Shown here: positions 37,082 through 49,999 of the stretch, piece after piece
How the letters are laid out: every line of letters begins with the position of its first letter
Numbering within the stretch: the stretch's first letter is position 1
Source of the DNA: Epiperipatus broadwayi
Taxonomy: Eukaryota > Onychophora > Udeonychophora > Euonychophora > Peripatidae
Length of the DNA: 64,000 nucleotides
Assembly (NCBI GenBank): GCA_028023455.1
Contig: JAQFVV010000144.1
Location: forward strand, 434,001-498,000
Direction of reading: 5' to 3'
Position numbers and translations under genes: made by a program
The notes under the pieces: model-generated
Told to the model about the DNA's origin: nothing
Databases searched by the model: none
Seen by the model: the letters and a program-made list of their open reading frames with translations, nothing else

Positions 37082-38253
37082 TACTAGTACATATACACTC
37101 CACCGCTTGATGGTGCTGGTTTTCAGCCAATACACATCAATATAACATTTTAGTGGCCTAACTTATGGCTTGGATTACAACAGTTTATGGCCTGATAGAA
37201 CAGTGATGTACATATTAACCATTGTGGGCATATAGTGTGTTTCACACATATTATGGCCCACTAATGTACTTCATGACACTAAATGCACACATTTTACAGA
37301 TTGCTACCATATCATGTGAGGGTTATGGAATTCATCTGATCATAACTCTTGTAATGTGCATTCAAAGTAATGATCATACACCCTACCTGACATAGTATTA
37401 CATACTAATAATTGTAAGCCCATTGCCATGCTTCCTCACACAGCTTGAAATGTGAAATAAATTTCAAAAGTGTAGTGACGAGCACAATTTCACAGAATTC
37501 ACGTGAAAAGGCATGTTTGCACGAGAACAGCTATGAGACAAATTAAATGTCTGAGGTTGCATGTTGTTTTGAAAATCAGAAACTTGGTTTGATCACAGTA
37601 CTGCATCTTTTGGACAATCCTTCAGATCATCAAAAACATCAGTCCCCAGCCCTGCACATTCCAGCACTACATGCTGACATTTATAATGTAATTTAAAAAT
37701 GTAATTAGTTGATTTCAGAAAAATTTAATTCTTATGTTTCATAAAATAATGTTGGTTTATAAATTGTTTAAAAATACTTTGCAAGATGTTAGCCTGTAAT
37801 GTTTATAATAGTATCTTTTTTTGCAGATAAAGAGCAGCTACGAGAAAAGTAAAATTGCACATAGTTTGGGAAAATCGTAATGTTGGTTTGATCATCTTTT
37901 GGACAATCCTTTGGATCCTCAAAAACATCGGTCCCCTAGCCCTGCACATTCCAGCACTACGCACTGAGATTTATAATGTAATTTAAAATTGTAAATATTA
38001 CATTTTAGAAAATAAAGTTGGTTCATAAATTGTTTAAAAGTAGTTTGAAAAATGTCAACATGCGATGAAATGTATAATAAAAAAATAAAATACCATATAT
38101 ATAAAAAAAAACTAATGTATATAAAAAGAGCGTATATAAATTTATAAAATTTACCGTATTTGACCGTATCGTCATTCCGTGACCATGTATATTGATGTGC
38201 ATTGGACGAAAAACAGCGCCATCAAGCGGTGGAGTGTATTATATGTACTAGTA
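37082..38253. mobile_element. Mariner-like non-autonomous element, 1172 bp
   Basis: Terminal inverted repeats of about 62-66 bp (37082-37143 and 38188-38253) begin TACTAGTACATATA and contain CACTCCACCGCTTGATGG. TA at the outer ends fits a TA target. No transposase frame is present. Internally a stretch with CCCTGCACATTCCAGCACTA is present twice (37577-37810 and 37867-38080), an internal duplication. The TIR resembles that of the element at 60641-62366. Confidence 0.75.
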
Positions 38254-38413
38254 TCTAAAATTATTTAACAACTAATGAAGAAAAAAAAGCAAAGTAATAA
38301 CAATAAAATTACACTTACATGGATTAACATTTCTTCATTGTGAAATGCACGCACATAATAAAAACAAATATAAATGACCAAAAAAAAGATATCTACTAAC
38401 GATGAGATAATTG

Positions 38414-38757
38414 CATAATTCATTTATTTACATATTTTACCATAAATTTTGTGGTATTCTATAAGCTTACAGATATTTATTGAGCTCAAATAATGTCTTT
38501 GACTTCAGAATCTTTTAATGCAAGCAGAGTTTTTTGTTGTTTCAGGGTTTTTATTTAAATTGTAGAGTATTCCATTAAATATAATTGTATAATTCACTTT
38601 ACATACTTTACCATAGATTTTGTGATATTCTATAAGCTTGGAGATATTTATTGAGCCCAAATAATGTTTTTGACTTCAGAATCTTTGAATACAAGCAATT
38701 TTTGATTGTTTCAAAAATTTCCATTTAAAATGTAGAGCATTTTATTAGATATATGTG
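38414..38757. repeat. 174-bp tandem duplication
   Basis: Units start ATAATTCA near 38414 and 38588 and share TATTCTATAAGCTT, AGATATTTATTGAGC and TTGACTTCAGAATCTTT. They are diverged, so the duplication is old. Confidence 0.75.
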
Positions 38758-38759
38758 TC

Positions 38760-40585
38760 TGTATTTCTTTATAAAATATGCAATATCACTTCACTTGCAA
38801 TATCTCAGCAAATCAGTAGAATATAGTGAGAGCTTAGCATGTTCTTAAAGGCCTTCATTATATTTTTCTTTTAGAGTAATGTGTAGGTAATAGCTGAACC
38901 ACCACTTAGGATAGTTTAGACATGGCAGGAAAAATAATGTCATGAAAGAAGTAATATTGAGCACGGTCAAAGTACCATTGTGCTCCAATATCATAGTCTC
39001 TTTTAAGTTTTAACAATGAGTATATATTTTTCTCTTTGTAATTTCTTTCCTTCCTAGCTATCCAACTGCATGGCTTATCCTGCCCATCAATACTCTCTCT
39101 CTCTCTCTCTAAAACAAATTATTCACTACCTGATGTGTAGACTTTCTGGTACTTTGATTTAATATAGCCATTCAAACTGCAAAGTTATTATATTGTAAAT
39201 CAACATAAGGTTTATAAATTGTGCTTTATATAAAAAAGTGAAGTTTAGTAGTATTAGAAAAAAATTATAAGGCTTAGTGCCTTCGTAGCACTTAGGTGTC
39301 CACATTCATAGCCTATCTTGAGAGTGTTGGCTTACATTGAGATTTTAAGTGAGGCTTAGCAGTAATTTATGCAAAATTTATTTAGTTTTCTTTCATACAG
39401 ACCATTTTTTGGAGATTGCAATGCACGATTCTTTTTGGTTTATTGCATAGTTGTCATTTGCAATAAAGCATGCCTCCTTTTTCTTTCATTTCATATCATT
39501 ATGTTCAGTGCACAGGGCCCTTGTCATAGTAGGTTGAAACACATGGCCTATTGTCCTGTGGCTTATCTAAGACTGTATTTTAATTAAACCTTCTAATTAA
39601 AAATGTTTGTATTTTTTAATCATTGCACAAAAGAAATTTTTAAACACATTCTTTTAAATTAATACAAAAAGAATGTCAAAAATTCTGAGCAATTTAACTT
39701 TGAAATAGTATATGTCTTGAGTGTTTTATATATTATTAATGAAATATGTATCATTAGATATACCTTTCCATTCTTTTTAAAATATATAAGATTGGTGTTT
39801 TATAACTACTCAACCTTATTATGGAAATGAGTCCAAAAGCTGATATCAAAAATAATTCACTTTTTTATGCATTATCAAATATGTTTTATAAATTTAAATT
39901 AGATATTAAACTAATCTGGGGTAATTTGCAATGAATCTTAATTAATGACAGAATCATTCTAAGCATTTTATTACAAGCTAACATTTAAGCTTGTAGGATC
40001 CCTAACAAACTTGAGTATATCCTTATGGGTTTTGTTTGTACTTTGTGTTTGATCAATATTATAATATAATAAATCAGGGAAATAACTATCAATCAAAGCA
40101 TATAGTTTACAATTTTAAACCTCTGGTTCTAGTTCTCTGTACTGTAATTGCACAACATTCTACATCTAAATGTAGACTTAAACATATAATATTCTTGCTA
40201 AAGATGGTCATCATCTCATCACATTTATCCATCCATTGAAAAAGAAAGATCATATGATGGAATTATTCATTTTCATTTTTTTTTACCCTTGCTTTATTTG
40301 AATCTCATTATTTTTAATCCCATTTCAGAAAAACATTGTTAGTGATACCTCAAGCAAAAATGAAAAACAATTGAGATATGATTTTATCTCCCTGACTGCT
40401 AACTACCATTCTGAACAACAATGGGAGGTGAAAACTAAAGTGATCAATGAGAAGCTAGACCGTTAAGACAAAAAAATATCTCAAAAGATTTCCTTATTTT
40501 TCATTCTTAACTAGGATTAGACCATTAGGTGAAACATAAGGCACTCAAATAAACCATGAATTTGTTCTGATAACAAAGACATAAT
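38760..40585. other. Non-coding DNA with (CT)9
   Basis: (CT)9 lies at 39093-39110. No gene recognised. This DNA lies between the mariner-like element and the SINE, on the 3' side of gypsy relic 1. Confidence 0.5.
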
Positions 40586-40601
40586 CAGCCTAGTGCTTTC
40601 T

Positions 40602-40706
40602 TTTTTTTTAAGTGTCATAGCATCGGCCGGGATGCGAACCCGCAACCCGGGCAACTGCCTGCAAGTGCAAGGCAGTCACGCTGACCTCTCGACCACCAAT
40701 GCAAGA
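40602..40706 (-). mobile_element. tRNA-derived SINE, copy 1
   Basis: The minus strand reads a tRNA-like body (40702 to 40620), the tail TATGACACTT and a run of T's representing the A-tail. It is flanked by a perfect 16-bp target duplication, CAGCCTAGTGCTTTCT, at 40586-40601 and 40707-40722. Box A (TGGTCGAGAGG) fits the Pol III consensus and box B (GGTTCGCATCC) has one mismatch. First and last seven bases (GCATTGG/CCGATGC) pair as an acceptor stem. The duplication shows LINE-type target-primed insertion. Confidence 0.9.
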
Positions 40707-40999
40707 CAGCCTAGTGCTTTCTAAGTGAGGTTATCAGCAGGATGCATTAATTAATCCTTGAACAATTCACTGATCTATATATTCTTGTGACCATATGAAT
40801 ATTATTTAATACTTGGCTCAATTCTACATTGCACATCAATCTCATAAATAATTACTGCTATCATTGTACTACAATCAAACCCCCTCCCCCCTAGCCATCT
40901 GTTTCAACGTTATCACAATTCCCAAGACTCACGATCAACAAAATTTTCCCACAATGGTTAAAACAAGTGATTGTACTTAAATTTATTCTGTTTTCTCAT

Positions 41000-42830
41000 T
41001 TTCTTTTGAGAAGGGCTTCAAAAGTCTGGCATTTTACGTTTCATATTTCCTTGCCCATTATGTACCCAGAAGAGATTATCACCTTGATGCCCAATGATTT
41101 AAAATGAACCTTCATACAGACTTTTTACATTTTTTCTAAGAATACCACTCTGTGACTAATATGTAAAGCCTAGACTAAAACTAAATCACCAATCCAAAAT
41201 ATGTGAGAGAAGGTTTGGTAATTTTTTTTCTTCCTCATTTGTAATAATCTTTTATAAGTTTTGATTTGATTCACCTCTATTGATTTTATTCCCTTTTATG
41301 GATAATGATGTTATGAATAGAATTAGTATGTGTTTACCAGTATGCAATCAAACACATATAAATATAGTAGACTCATTTTTTGTCTAGTTGATAAAATTGA
41401 CCAATTGAGGTGCCTTATTGGCCCATCTCTGATAATCTGAGCAAATGTAAACCTGGAATAACAGTATTAGTTCCCCCATAGTGTTAGACTGGGGATAACA
41501 AATTAATGTTGATATAAGGGATATTTGAAAACACATATGGAATTGCATAACCAGTGATAATATCTTTTGACTTTCCAACTATTACAAAATATTATGAATC
41601 TAACATATGAATAATATACTTAACATATGTCTGAGGCACCAGGTGAGCAGTCATATCTTTGAAAAATAGATCATAAGTGATGACTAAATATCTCATTTTT
41701 TTAAATGCAGTAAAGGCCCATAGTAATCCAAAGTTATATTTCCATGCCTCTCAGCAATAATGGGTTATAACTGACATGCATTGGTTCTAATGATTGATTT
41801 AGTTTGCTTACATATCTCACAATTATTAAGCATACACAATATTGCTATACATGTTAGGTTAATAAAACCAATTGCTCAACAGATGGTTCATTTTTCTGAC
41901 TCTATAGTATCCATATAGTTCAAGGATGTACTTAATTAAGAAATTACACATGGATAGTGGAATCTTCCACACATCCTCTCCTTGGATTTGATATTTGGGG
42001 TATTTGTCATCTATTTTATACTGGTCTTTTTTTTTTTAAAAAAAAAACCCGTCATTTACTATGTATGAAGCATTCAGTGTCCATCTTCCAATTATTGAAT
42101 TAATTGATTAAGGTCATAATCTTATCACTGTTTATCTGGTGTTTCAAATCACTGCTGTGTCATTACAATCCAGCCCTAAAATGGCTATATATAAATTGTC
42201 TGCACATAAATGCTGTTGACTGGGTTGCTCAGGATTTCAGTTAAGAATATCAGCTCTAATATTATCTGATCTTTTGCAGTACTGTATTGCTTAGTTAAAT
42301 TGCAATTACAGACTCCACCTAACAGATTGGGTATTTATTAAATAGCTATTGCTCAAAACTCTTATGGTCCATTATCATAATTACCTCCAACACCAAATGA
42401 AATTGGCAAAATTTTTGAAAGGCCCATACTATGGCAAAACTTCTCTCTCTATGATGGTATAATTTATTTCTGGGTCTTTCAACAGCTGGCTAATAAAGTA
42501 AAAGATCCAAGATTAGCCATCATTCGGAATTTGTGATAGCATTGTCTCTAGTCCATAACAACTGCTCTCATTTGGACATAGAATGGTTTATTAAAATCTG
42601 AATATGCAAGCATTACATTATCATAGAATTTGTTTTAATTTTTTTCCAAAGCTTGGTTATGTTTGAGTCCACTGATCAGGGTACACTCTTTTTTAACAAC
42701 TGTAATAAAGGATTCATGTCTAGCAAAATTTTTCTAAAATTTATAAAAATTGCATATTTCAAATATGATCATATTTGCTTTTTTTTTTGTTTAGGGATGA
42801 AAAATTTCCATATTGCTTGTATTTTTTCAG
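41000..42830 (-). pseudogene. gypsy 1 RNase H and integrase remnants
   Basis: Minus-strand fragments include an integrase zinc-finger block CEICKQTK (41799-41822), LDYYGPL (41711-41731) at the start of the catalytic core, and WIGDLVLV near 41190, as in gypsy integrase C-termini. An RNase H-like stretch lies between 42.2 and 42.5 kb. Stops and frameshifts are frequent. Order matches pol following the RT region at 42830-43719. Confidence 0.65.
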
Positions 42831-43719
42831 GATGAGGTCTGGTACCCTTCCATAATGTGTCCCAAAAAACAAACTTCATTAGTAACTAACATATCTTTTT
42901 TATATTAATCTTTATTGCCTTTTTGTACATTCAAAGAAAAATAATTCCAGAGGTAACATATGCTCTTCCATATCTGCTGAGGCAATTACCACATCATTAA
43001 TACACAATAACACTACATAATGTCCAGAGATAGTATCCAATTTAAGTGCTTCATTAGCTCAACCTCACTTTTAACCAGCCCAAGAGACATCCAGTTAAAA
43101 TGGGTCTGAGTGCTGCACAATGACAGTCACCTGGGTAAAGCTTGATTGCCAATAGCTAGAAGGAAATCAAAGGTAAAAAAATCTTGCTTTCCTTTACATT
43201 TTATTAAAAGTTCATAGATTGGCAGAGGAATGTTTCTATCATTTTAGTGAACTGCCTAACATCTAGACACAGCCTTACTGATCCATCTTTTTTTTATTAC
43301 AGTGATTGGGTTATTGTATGGTAAATAGAATTTGGAAATAATGCCCCACTCCATAAATTCTGCCAATGGGTAAGATCTCACTTGATATGGCTTACCGTTT
43401 TTGTTTCTAATTCTGTGTTCACATCCATTTATCACTCCAGGTATTTCTGAAAGCACTTTTGGAAATTGAGTGAATAATCTAAGTAATCTGTTGAGGCAAA
43501 GTCTTTATACAAACTTGGACTTTTTTTATTTTATCCATAGTGAATTTGTTGGTAATTGCTTACCTGCATGCAGAAATTTTAGTGATGTGAGATGTCCGAC
43601 ATTAAACGTAAAAATGTTTCCATTATAAATAATCTGACCCTTACTATAATATAGCATGCTGCTAGGCTTATGTAAAAAATTAGATCCTAATATAACATCA
43701 TGAACAAGTCCTTATAGAA
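42830..43719 (-). pseudogene. gypsy 1 reverse transcriptase remnant
   Basis: The minus strand gives VHDVILGSNFLHKP (protease end), EIPGVINGCEHRIR, GKPYQVRSYP, EWGIIS, NPITVIKK, DGSVRLCLDVRQF, a degenerate YVDD box read as CINDVVIASADMEEH (near 43000), and a CFLGHIMEG block. This is the standard order of Ty3/gypsy RT. Several frameshifts and loss of the YVDD tyrosine and first Asp show the copy is dead. The protease part continues at 48165 beyond the hAT insertion. Confidence 0.85.
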
Positions 43720-44656
43720 CAGGGGTGGCCAAGACATTAACAGCAAGATCCCTGGAAGGTGACCACATTTTTTTTTGTAAAATTTGCATCTAATTTATTT
43801 TAATATAATTCTAAAACAATAGGACCAGCTTTAGGAAATAATTATGTATAAGTAATTTAAAATTGTAATTTAATAGACATGGACAAATTATAATACTAGA
43901 GGGAGCTGAGGTAATTTAACTTTTTCTTATTGGCCAGATTGAGTAAAAATTTTAGTTATTTGATTCGTTAAATACGGATCTAACCAGTTTCCTTTCTGAA
44001 ATATATTAATGCAAAATAATCAGAATTGTTTTAATTTAGCTTCTAAAAATTGAATTTTTTACATTCAAATTGGTTAAATGTAATGAAAAATTTAAAATAA
44101 TGTTAATAACTGAAGAAAAACATATGAAAAATAGGCTGCAGTAAAACAAAGAAATTATATTTCAACCAATCATCATGTAAAAATGCCGGTGATTTCTTGT
44201 CTTAGAAATTACAATAGCTGATTATTCACTTCTGTTGTCTTTTCTTCATCTACAATTTAAATATTTTAAATAAAAATCTATAGCCACATTATTAATCAAT
44301 ATAATATAAAAAGTAATTATAAAATCCATAATCACCATTGATATGCAAATAGCGGTTCAACATTATTCACTTGTATTGAATAGTGGTCAGGCACTATCTA
44401 CTTTCCCTTGATTATTTATATTTAAGTAAATTAATATAAAAACTTTAATTATGGATGTAAAAAATTATGAGATATATTTATTTGTGTTCAAAATCTATTA
44501 CAAAAGCATAAAACATTTTAGTTTGATTTCTGATTTTGACAGTTAGAAACACTTGGAAAGCAATTACCAAAGTTGAGTCAGTGCTTTATGGCACTTTATA
44601 AGGGAAAAGAGTAATAGATCGCAATCAGAAAACTATTTTTTGTGAAAAATACTGCC

Positions 44657-44690
44657 AATAGCAACTTTTTTGGGAATTAAAATACTGATG
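44657..44690 (+). repeat. 34-bp sequence at gap edge, repeated at 47959-47992
   Basis: The last 34 bases before the N run are identical to 47959-47992 near the element's right end. The gap therefore probably holds a second copy of hAT end sequence, or the assembly stalled at this repeat. Confidence 0.85.
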
Positions 44691-45190
44691 NNNNNNNNNN
44701 NNNNNNNNNNNNNNNNNNNNNNNNNNNNNNNNNNNNNNNNNNNNNNNNNNNNNNNNNNNNNNNNNNNNNNNNNNNNNNNNNNNNNNNNNNNNNNNNNNNN
44801 NNNNNNNNNNNNNNNNNNNNNNNNNNNNNNNNNNNNNNNNNNNNNNNNNNNNNNNNNNNNNNNNNNNNNNNNNNNNNNNNNNNNNNNNNNNNNNNNNNNN
44901 NNNNNNNNNNNNNNNNNNNNNNNNNNNNNNNNNNNNNNNNNNNNNNNNNNNNNNNNNNNNNNNNNNNNNNNNNNNNNNNNNNNNNNNNNNNNNNNNNNNN
45001 NNNNNNNNNNNNNNNNNNNNNNNNNNNNNNNNNNNNNNNNNNNNNNNNNNNNNNNNNNNNNNNNNNNNNNNNNNNNNNNNNNNNNNNNNNNNNNNNNNNN
45101 NNNNNNNNNNNNNNNNNNNNNNNNNNNNNNNNNNNNNNNNNNNNNNNNNNNNNNNNNNNNNNNNNNNNNNNNNNNNNNNNNNNNNNNNNN
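44691..45190. other. Assembly gap, 500 N
   Basis: A round-number run of N. True length is unknown. Open frames spanning it are meaningless. Confidence 0.99.
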
Positions 45191-46567
45191 TGGCTGAAAA
45201 GAGGGAATAATGTGAAATTTTGTTTTCTTTTAGGGAAAATGGCAGCGGAAACAGTTGTAATACTCTAAACAGATTACATAAAAGCTTTTCTGGGAAAAAC
45301 ACAAATTTACAATTGTTTTAATGAAATTGTTAAATTTACTATGTCCCAAAAAATATTGGGAGTGAAGTCCAATAATATTTTGTTTAATCCAAATAATATA
45401 AAAATTTTGTATAAATTAGTTTTTTATACTATTACAATATTTAGTAGCTTGAAAATTAAAATCTCTTAATATACGTGAAAGAGCTCTAGCTTTCTGCAGT
45501 TTGATGAGGTTATTTTCCTAAACTTATTTTATTTATGCTTGTAATTTTATGATTTTCCATAAAATATAATAACTTTATTTCATTAAATTTATTTTCTTCA
45601 ACTATTGTACTTTAGTTAGCTTGACTGTATTTGATTTGATATAACAATTGTATAAAACTTTTCTTTCTTATTTGCTATTGGATTTTACAAAATTTTATTT
45701 TTTTTATTTTTTTTTTGTTGTGTATTCATATATATATAATATTGATATAAGAAATCTTTTAAGTGCAAAATATTTTAGTTAATGCATTTATGATTAAAAA
45801 GATAGAAAGCTGTATAATGAATGATTCTAATCTTTTATCAAATACGTTAATATATTTAAAAAATTTACTAAATCATAATTTGTAATATAGGGTATATGAG
45901 CACAGACTTTCAGATGATCCATCACTCTCCACTCTATCTAATAACACTGATACACTCAAGCACATATATGCTGAAAAGATAAATAATCACCAATATACGT
46001 ATTTCATGCTAAACCAGCAATCATCAGTTGGTCCAGATTATCATCTCCCACACATATATACTATAAGTGCTCAGATATATATTAAGATAGACAATCCTCA
46101 TACTTTAATGGACAGGCTCCAATCTACTACACACCCCAACTCTTCAACTGTCCATCCAATTGAAAATCTGATGTGATAAAAATATATAAATGATATAAAC
46201 TCAGTTGAAAAGTTTATACAAACAAAGTATTTGTGATAATCTCTACAACAAAATTTAAAAAAAAAAAGGTGTTATACTCATTACTAAATGTGAGCAATGG
46301 TTTTCAATGAATAATAAAAAGTTATTTTTCCATCTAATTGTTTTAAATTCCAGCTTTTTCTTGTTGCGATAAAAAAATTAGTTGAAAATCAAAACAATTA
46401 ACTAATAACATATAGATTTCTCATATTCCTGGATGTAAATATTAAAATGGAATTATAATTAGATAAAGCAAAAATTTAAATGAGTTAAAAGTTCACAATC
46501 TAAAAAAAAAATCGAAAAATGTTGTGCACAGTAGAAAGCATAACAGTAATTATCATATTTATGTTTT

Positions 46568-46669
46568 GCATTGGTGGTCGAGAGGTCAGCGCGACTGCCT
46601 TGCACTTGCAGGCAGTTGCCCGGATTGCGGGTTCGCGTACTGGCCGATGCTATGACACTTAAAAAAAAA
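46568..46669 (+). mobile_element. tRNA-derived SINE, copy 2
   Basis: Same body as the 40.6-kb copy in opposite orientation, with TATGACACTT and A9 at 46651-46669. The T arm has changes (GTTCGCGTACTGG), weakening box B. It is nested inside the hAT-like element. No clear target duplication was seen. Confidence 0.88.
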
Positions 46670-48164
46670 CTATTATAGTTACTACTATTAAAAACTTGTT
46701 CAAAAAAAAAAAACATTTTAATCTATGAAAAATTTATTTATCCAATGCTATTTGACTCCTGTCTTTTATGCCTGGGGTTTTGTTTTGGAAATAATAGCAA
46801 TTGAAAATTGATAGAAATTAAAAAAAAAATTTATTGGATAAAAAGCAAGGCAAACTAGTTATTATTACAATTATTATTTAGTTAACTTATTATTAATTTA
46901 AAAATAATATATGAATGTGATGTTAAATAACAAACTAAAGTAATATGTCTTGCAGAAAATGAAATAAAGTAATTAATTAAAAAAAAAAAACAACAACAAA
47001 AAAAAAAAACAAGACAGATAAGTTATGCAAGCAAAAAAAAAAAAAAAACTTTAATAAAATAGATAAAATAAACTTAGAAAGTAGTTATTGTTATCACAAT
47101 AAAAAATAAATGATATAATGCTGTTACGTACTATGATAATAAATATAAATGGGAAAGCAATTATATTGGAATTGAAACTTTATAAATAAAAAATACAAGT
47201 ACAATATAAAATCTATGATATAATATTAAAATTTTAACCTAAAAATAATCATTTATATTTAAAAATTTAAAATGTATAATAATAAATAAAACTCAAATAG
47301 ATATTCATTTTAATAGTGATTCAAATTTATCACATCAAATATGTTGTTATATTTAAAACTGAATGAACAAACATTCAAAATAGTATATAATCTTGAGAAA
47401 ATTTTTGATAATGGTTTTATCTTAGAAATGGATGCTATTATTTATTGTCATCAATTCAAAAATGCAAAAATACCTGAAACTAATATCATTAATAAAAGAA
47501 ATAAAGATTTTAAAAATGTGAATATAAATAGTCAAAGAAATTGATAAATTCTTATAGACCATGGATTTACCTTGCAAATACTTAAATGTACGTTAAATGA
47601 ATTTGAGAGAAATTAGAAATAAGTTTTAAAACTGTTTTATATTAGAGTAATTTAACATGATTGTTTTCTCAGAAACATCTTTGAGAGAAAATATTTGACT
47701 TCAACAAGAAACCCAGATAGGGAAAAAATTAAATAAATAACAGATTTGATAGAGTATAAATTGTTGCAAAAAGCATTATAGGTAATAAAAAAAACTAAAA
47801 GGATATAAATATAAAGATAAGTAGTTTGAGTAGAATAAGCATCGAAAAGCAATTAAAAATAGGAATAAGCACTACATACTAACCACGATTAATTTCTTTA
47901 TGTCTTACGAAGATAATAATAGACCACTTATAATCACTGCTTGTTAACAAAAATGTGTAATAGCAACTTTTTTGGGAATTAAAATACTGATGAAGCTACA
48001 AATTTATGATAAGTGTAAAATGGTGAAAATGCAACCAAAAATGAACAATAGATGATGCAAAAATTTTCTGATTTTTGATTCAAAGTCCTGAAAAAAACTT
48101 GTCGCCCTCAGATACACTTACACAAAAAAGTTGCCCTCAAGGTCTAAAAGTTTGGCCACCCCTG

Positions 48165-48400
48165 CTATAGAACCAAAAAAACATTTCATTTTATTTTTGA
48201 TTTTAAAATATGTCTACACTTATTTGGAAACAAATTTAGCATTTTTATTGTTAACTAGAGTCACTTGGAGGGCATTTAATGAGAATGTACTGATTTGATG
48301 ATTCACTTGGATAATTCAATTATATAGCTTCTTTGAAATTGCAGGGATTTGACTTTTAGAGTCTAAAATTACTTGTACTTCTAATCCTTTTTAAACAAGT
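48165..48400 (-). pseudogene. gypsy 1 aspartic protease remnant
   Basis: The minus strand reads VILDSKSQIPAISKKLYN at 48323-48378, equivalent to the D-(S/T)-G active-site region of retroviral-type proteases, with Lys in place of Gly. Its frame is interrupted at 48165 by the hAT element and continues at 43719. Confidence 0.65.
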
Positions 48401-48899
48401 TTTATTTCTGGGCAAGTATGATTTGAAAATTGGGGACTCATTCTTCCCATATATCTACCAGGTTTTGTTTGTTCCTCTGAGCAATATGAAATTACCACAT
48501 GAGGAATGACCTATGAGAATCTTCCTGGTTTAGCACCCTTTCCTCTATCCATGACTTCCATCTACATTTTTAGATACATGTAACTACAGCTGAATATAGG
48601 TGAGTGACAAAATTGACATTCTTAGCATTTCATTTGGCTGATATCACATTCAGAACTTCCAGATGACTTTACATGATTTATTTCAGGGTTATTAAAACTC
48701 TTTTGTTGCTTTCAATCCTCTTTTTATATTAATGGCATTTACATATTGTGCCTTTCTACCCTTAACCGTAATAGTTCTTTGAGGGTCAAAATCTATTATT
48801 TCATGAAAGACCATAGGTGTGTAACATGCTCACATCTACATGTTAAGTAACTCATCTATCTGCTCAATTGCCATTGATTTATGCTAATTAACATCTGTT

Positions 48900-49480
48900 C
48901 TACTTTAGCAGGCAAATTATGTATTATTTGATTCTCTGATGAGCTGTTAAAGCTCTTAAATTTGCAACTTGCTAGTGAAAAAATTGAGGGTGGTTTCCCA
49001 AATACTTGATATATGTCCACCATTATTTCAGTTCAGTGCCTTCTCAGCAAATGTCTTTGTATTTGTTGAATATAACTGTTTTGTCATGTAATGGATCCCA
49101 ACTACACTTGTAAAGCACATTGATAATGGCTATAGACAATGGCCAATGGGCCTTCTAACATAAGTTGGAAATATGTACAATTAGTGCCTCATCTGACTGC
49201 CTGTAATAATATGGATTTTTAAATACTGATTAATGACTCCTGTCACACCACCAAAGGAAGTAGAGTTAGAATTAAGCTGTTAATTACTAACCACACTTTC
49301 CATTGCTATTCCTGCATTCAGTGGCCTTACACCAGTTGGATTCACAATTTCTCTTTTAAGTAGTGTTTGATATCTAATCTGACCCAGCTCTTTGTCATCA
49401 GTTTCTAGTTTTCCAATCTGGTCAAAAAACACTACTTGAGATGCTTGAATATTTGCATCTTGAAATAACTTCATTATCTG
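48900..49480 (-). pseudogene. gypsy 1 gag-like remnant
   Basis: The minus-strand frame 49474-49280, then shifted frames to about 48950, includes an SFGGVTGVINQYL stretch, an IFPT motif, a GHW-like segment and NTKTFAEKALN. This resembles the conserved gag core of invertebrate gypsy elements. Frameshifts and stops are present. Position upstream of the protease supports the call. Confidence 0.5.
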
Positions 49481-49907
49481 ACTTGGACAGAATCAGTGGT
49501 TGTGTTTCTACTCTTTGAATTGGATTTGGTTCCTTCACTTGTGATTTATTGCTTGTTACTTCTATGGCTTATTTACTGTCCATGGTTTTATGATCATTTG
49601 ACTTTACTTCTTGGTGCTTATTAATTTTTAGAAACTTGCTTCTTACTCTTAGATCATATATTTTTAATACTTTTCAATTATATAGGTTAGTGGGCTGTCT
49701 AACATCATCTCCCTTACAGTCTTTTTTTATTGAGAATAACCATAGCTTTAATCAACCAAATTTTTATGCCTGCCTGCCTTATTTGGTTTTTAATATTGGA
49801 TGTTGCTCTAATATCTTTAGAGCATTGATCATATAGTATTTACTATCATATTTATTTAATTTGCTATTACTGTCTCATCTTTCTCCCTTCATTTTGGCTT
49901 GACATTC

Positions 49908-49999
49908 ATCTAATGTCATTCTAAACCAACATTTTTTATTTATTTAAATATTATCTAATGTCATTCTAAACCAACAATTTTTTTTTATTTAAATATTAT
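49908..49999. repeat. Tandem duplication, about 47-bp unit
   Basis: ATCTAATGTCATTCTAAACC occurs twice, each followed by a T-run and TTTAAATATT. Confidence 0.85.

Larger units (their letters stand above)
43720..48164. mobile_element. hAT-like element, 4445 bp including gap
   Basis: Ends are CAGGGGTGGCCAA and the reverse complement of CAGGGGTGGCCAAAC, with 8-bp target copies TTATAGAA (43712-43719) and CTATAGAA (48165-48172) that differ at one base. CAGGGGTGG termini and 8-bp duplications are typical of hAT elements. No transposase was recognised in the readable part, and 500 bases are unknown. It splits the gypsy 1 pol frame, so it is younger than gypsy 1. Confidence 0.8.

Noticed and set aside
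37082-38080. CRISPR-like or satellite array from the internal repeats
   Set aside because: Only two diverged copies, inside an element with inverted ends in a eukaryotic genome.
40620-40702. Functional tRNA gene
   Set aside because: Three copies with the same extra tail and A-run, and one with a 16-bp target duplication, show a retroposon; the anticodon loop is abnormal.
44625-45302. Long open frames of 225 and 175 codons
   Set aside because: They are made almost entirely of unknown codons across the N gap.
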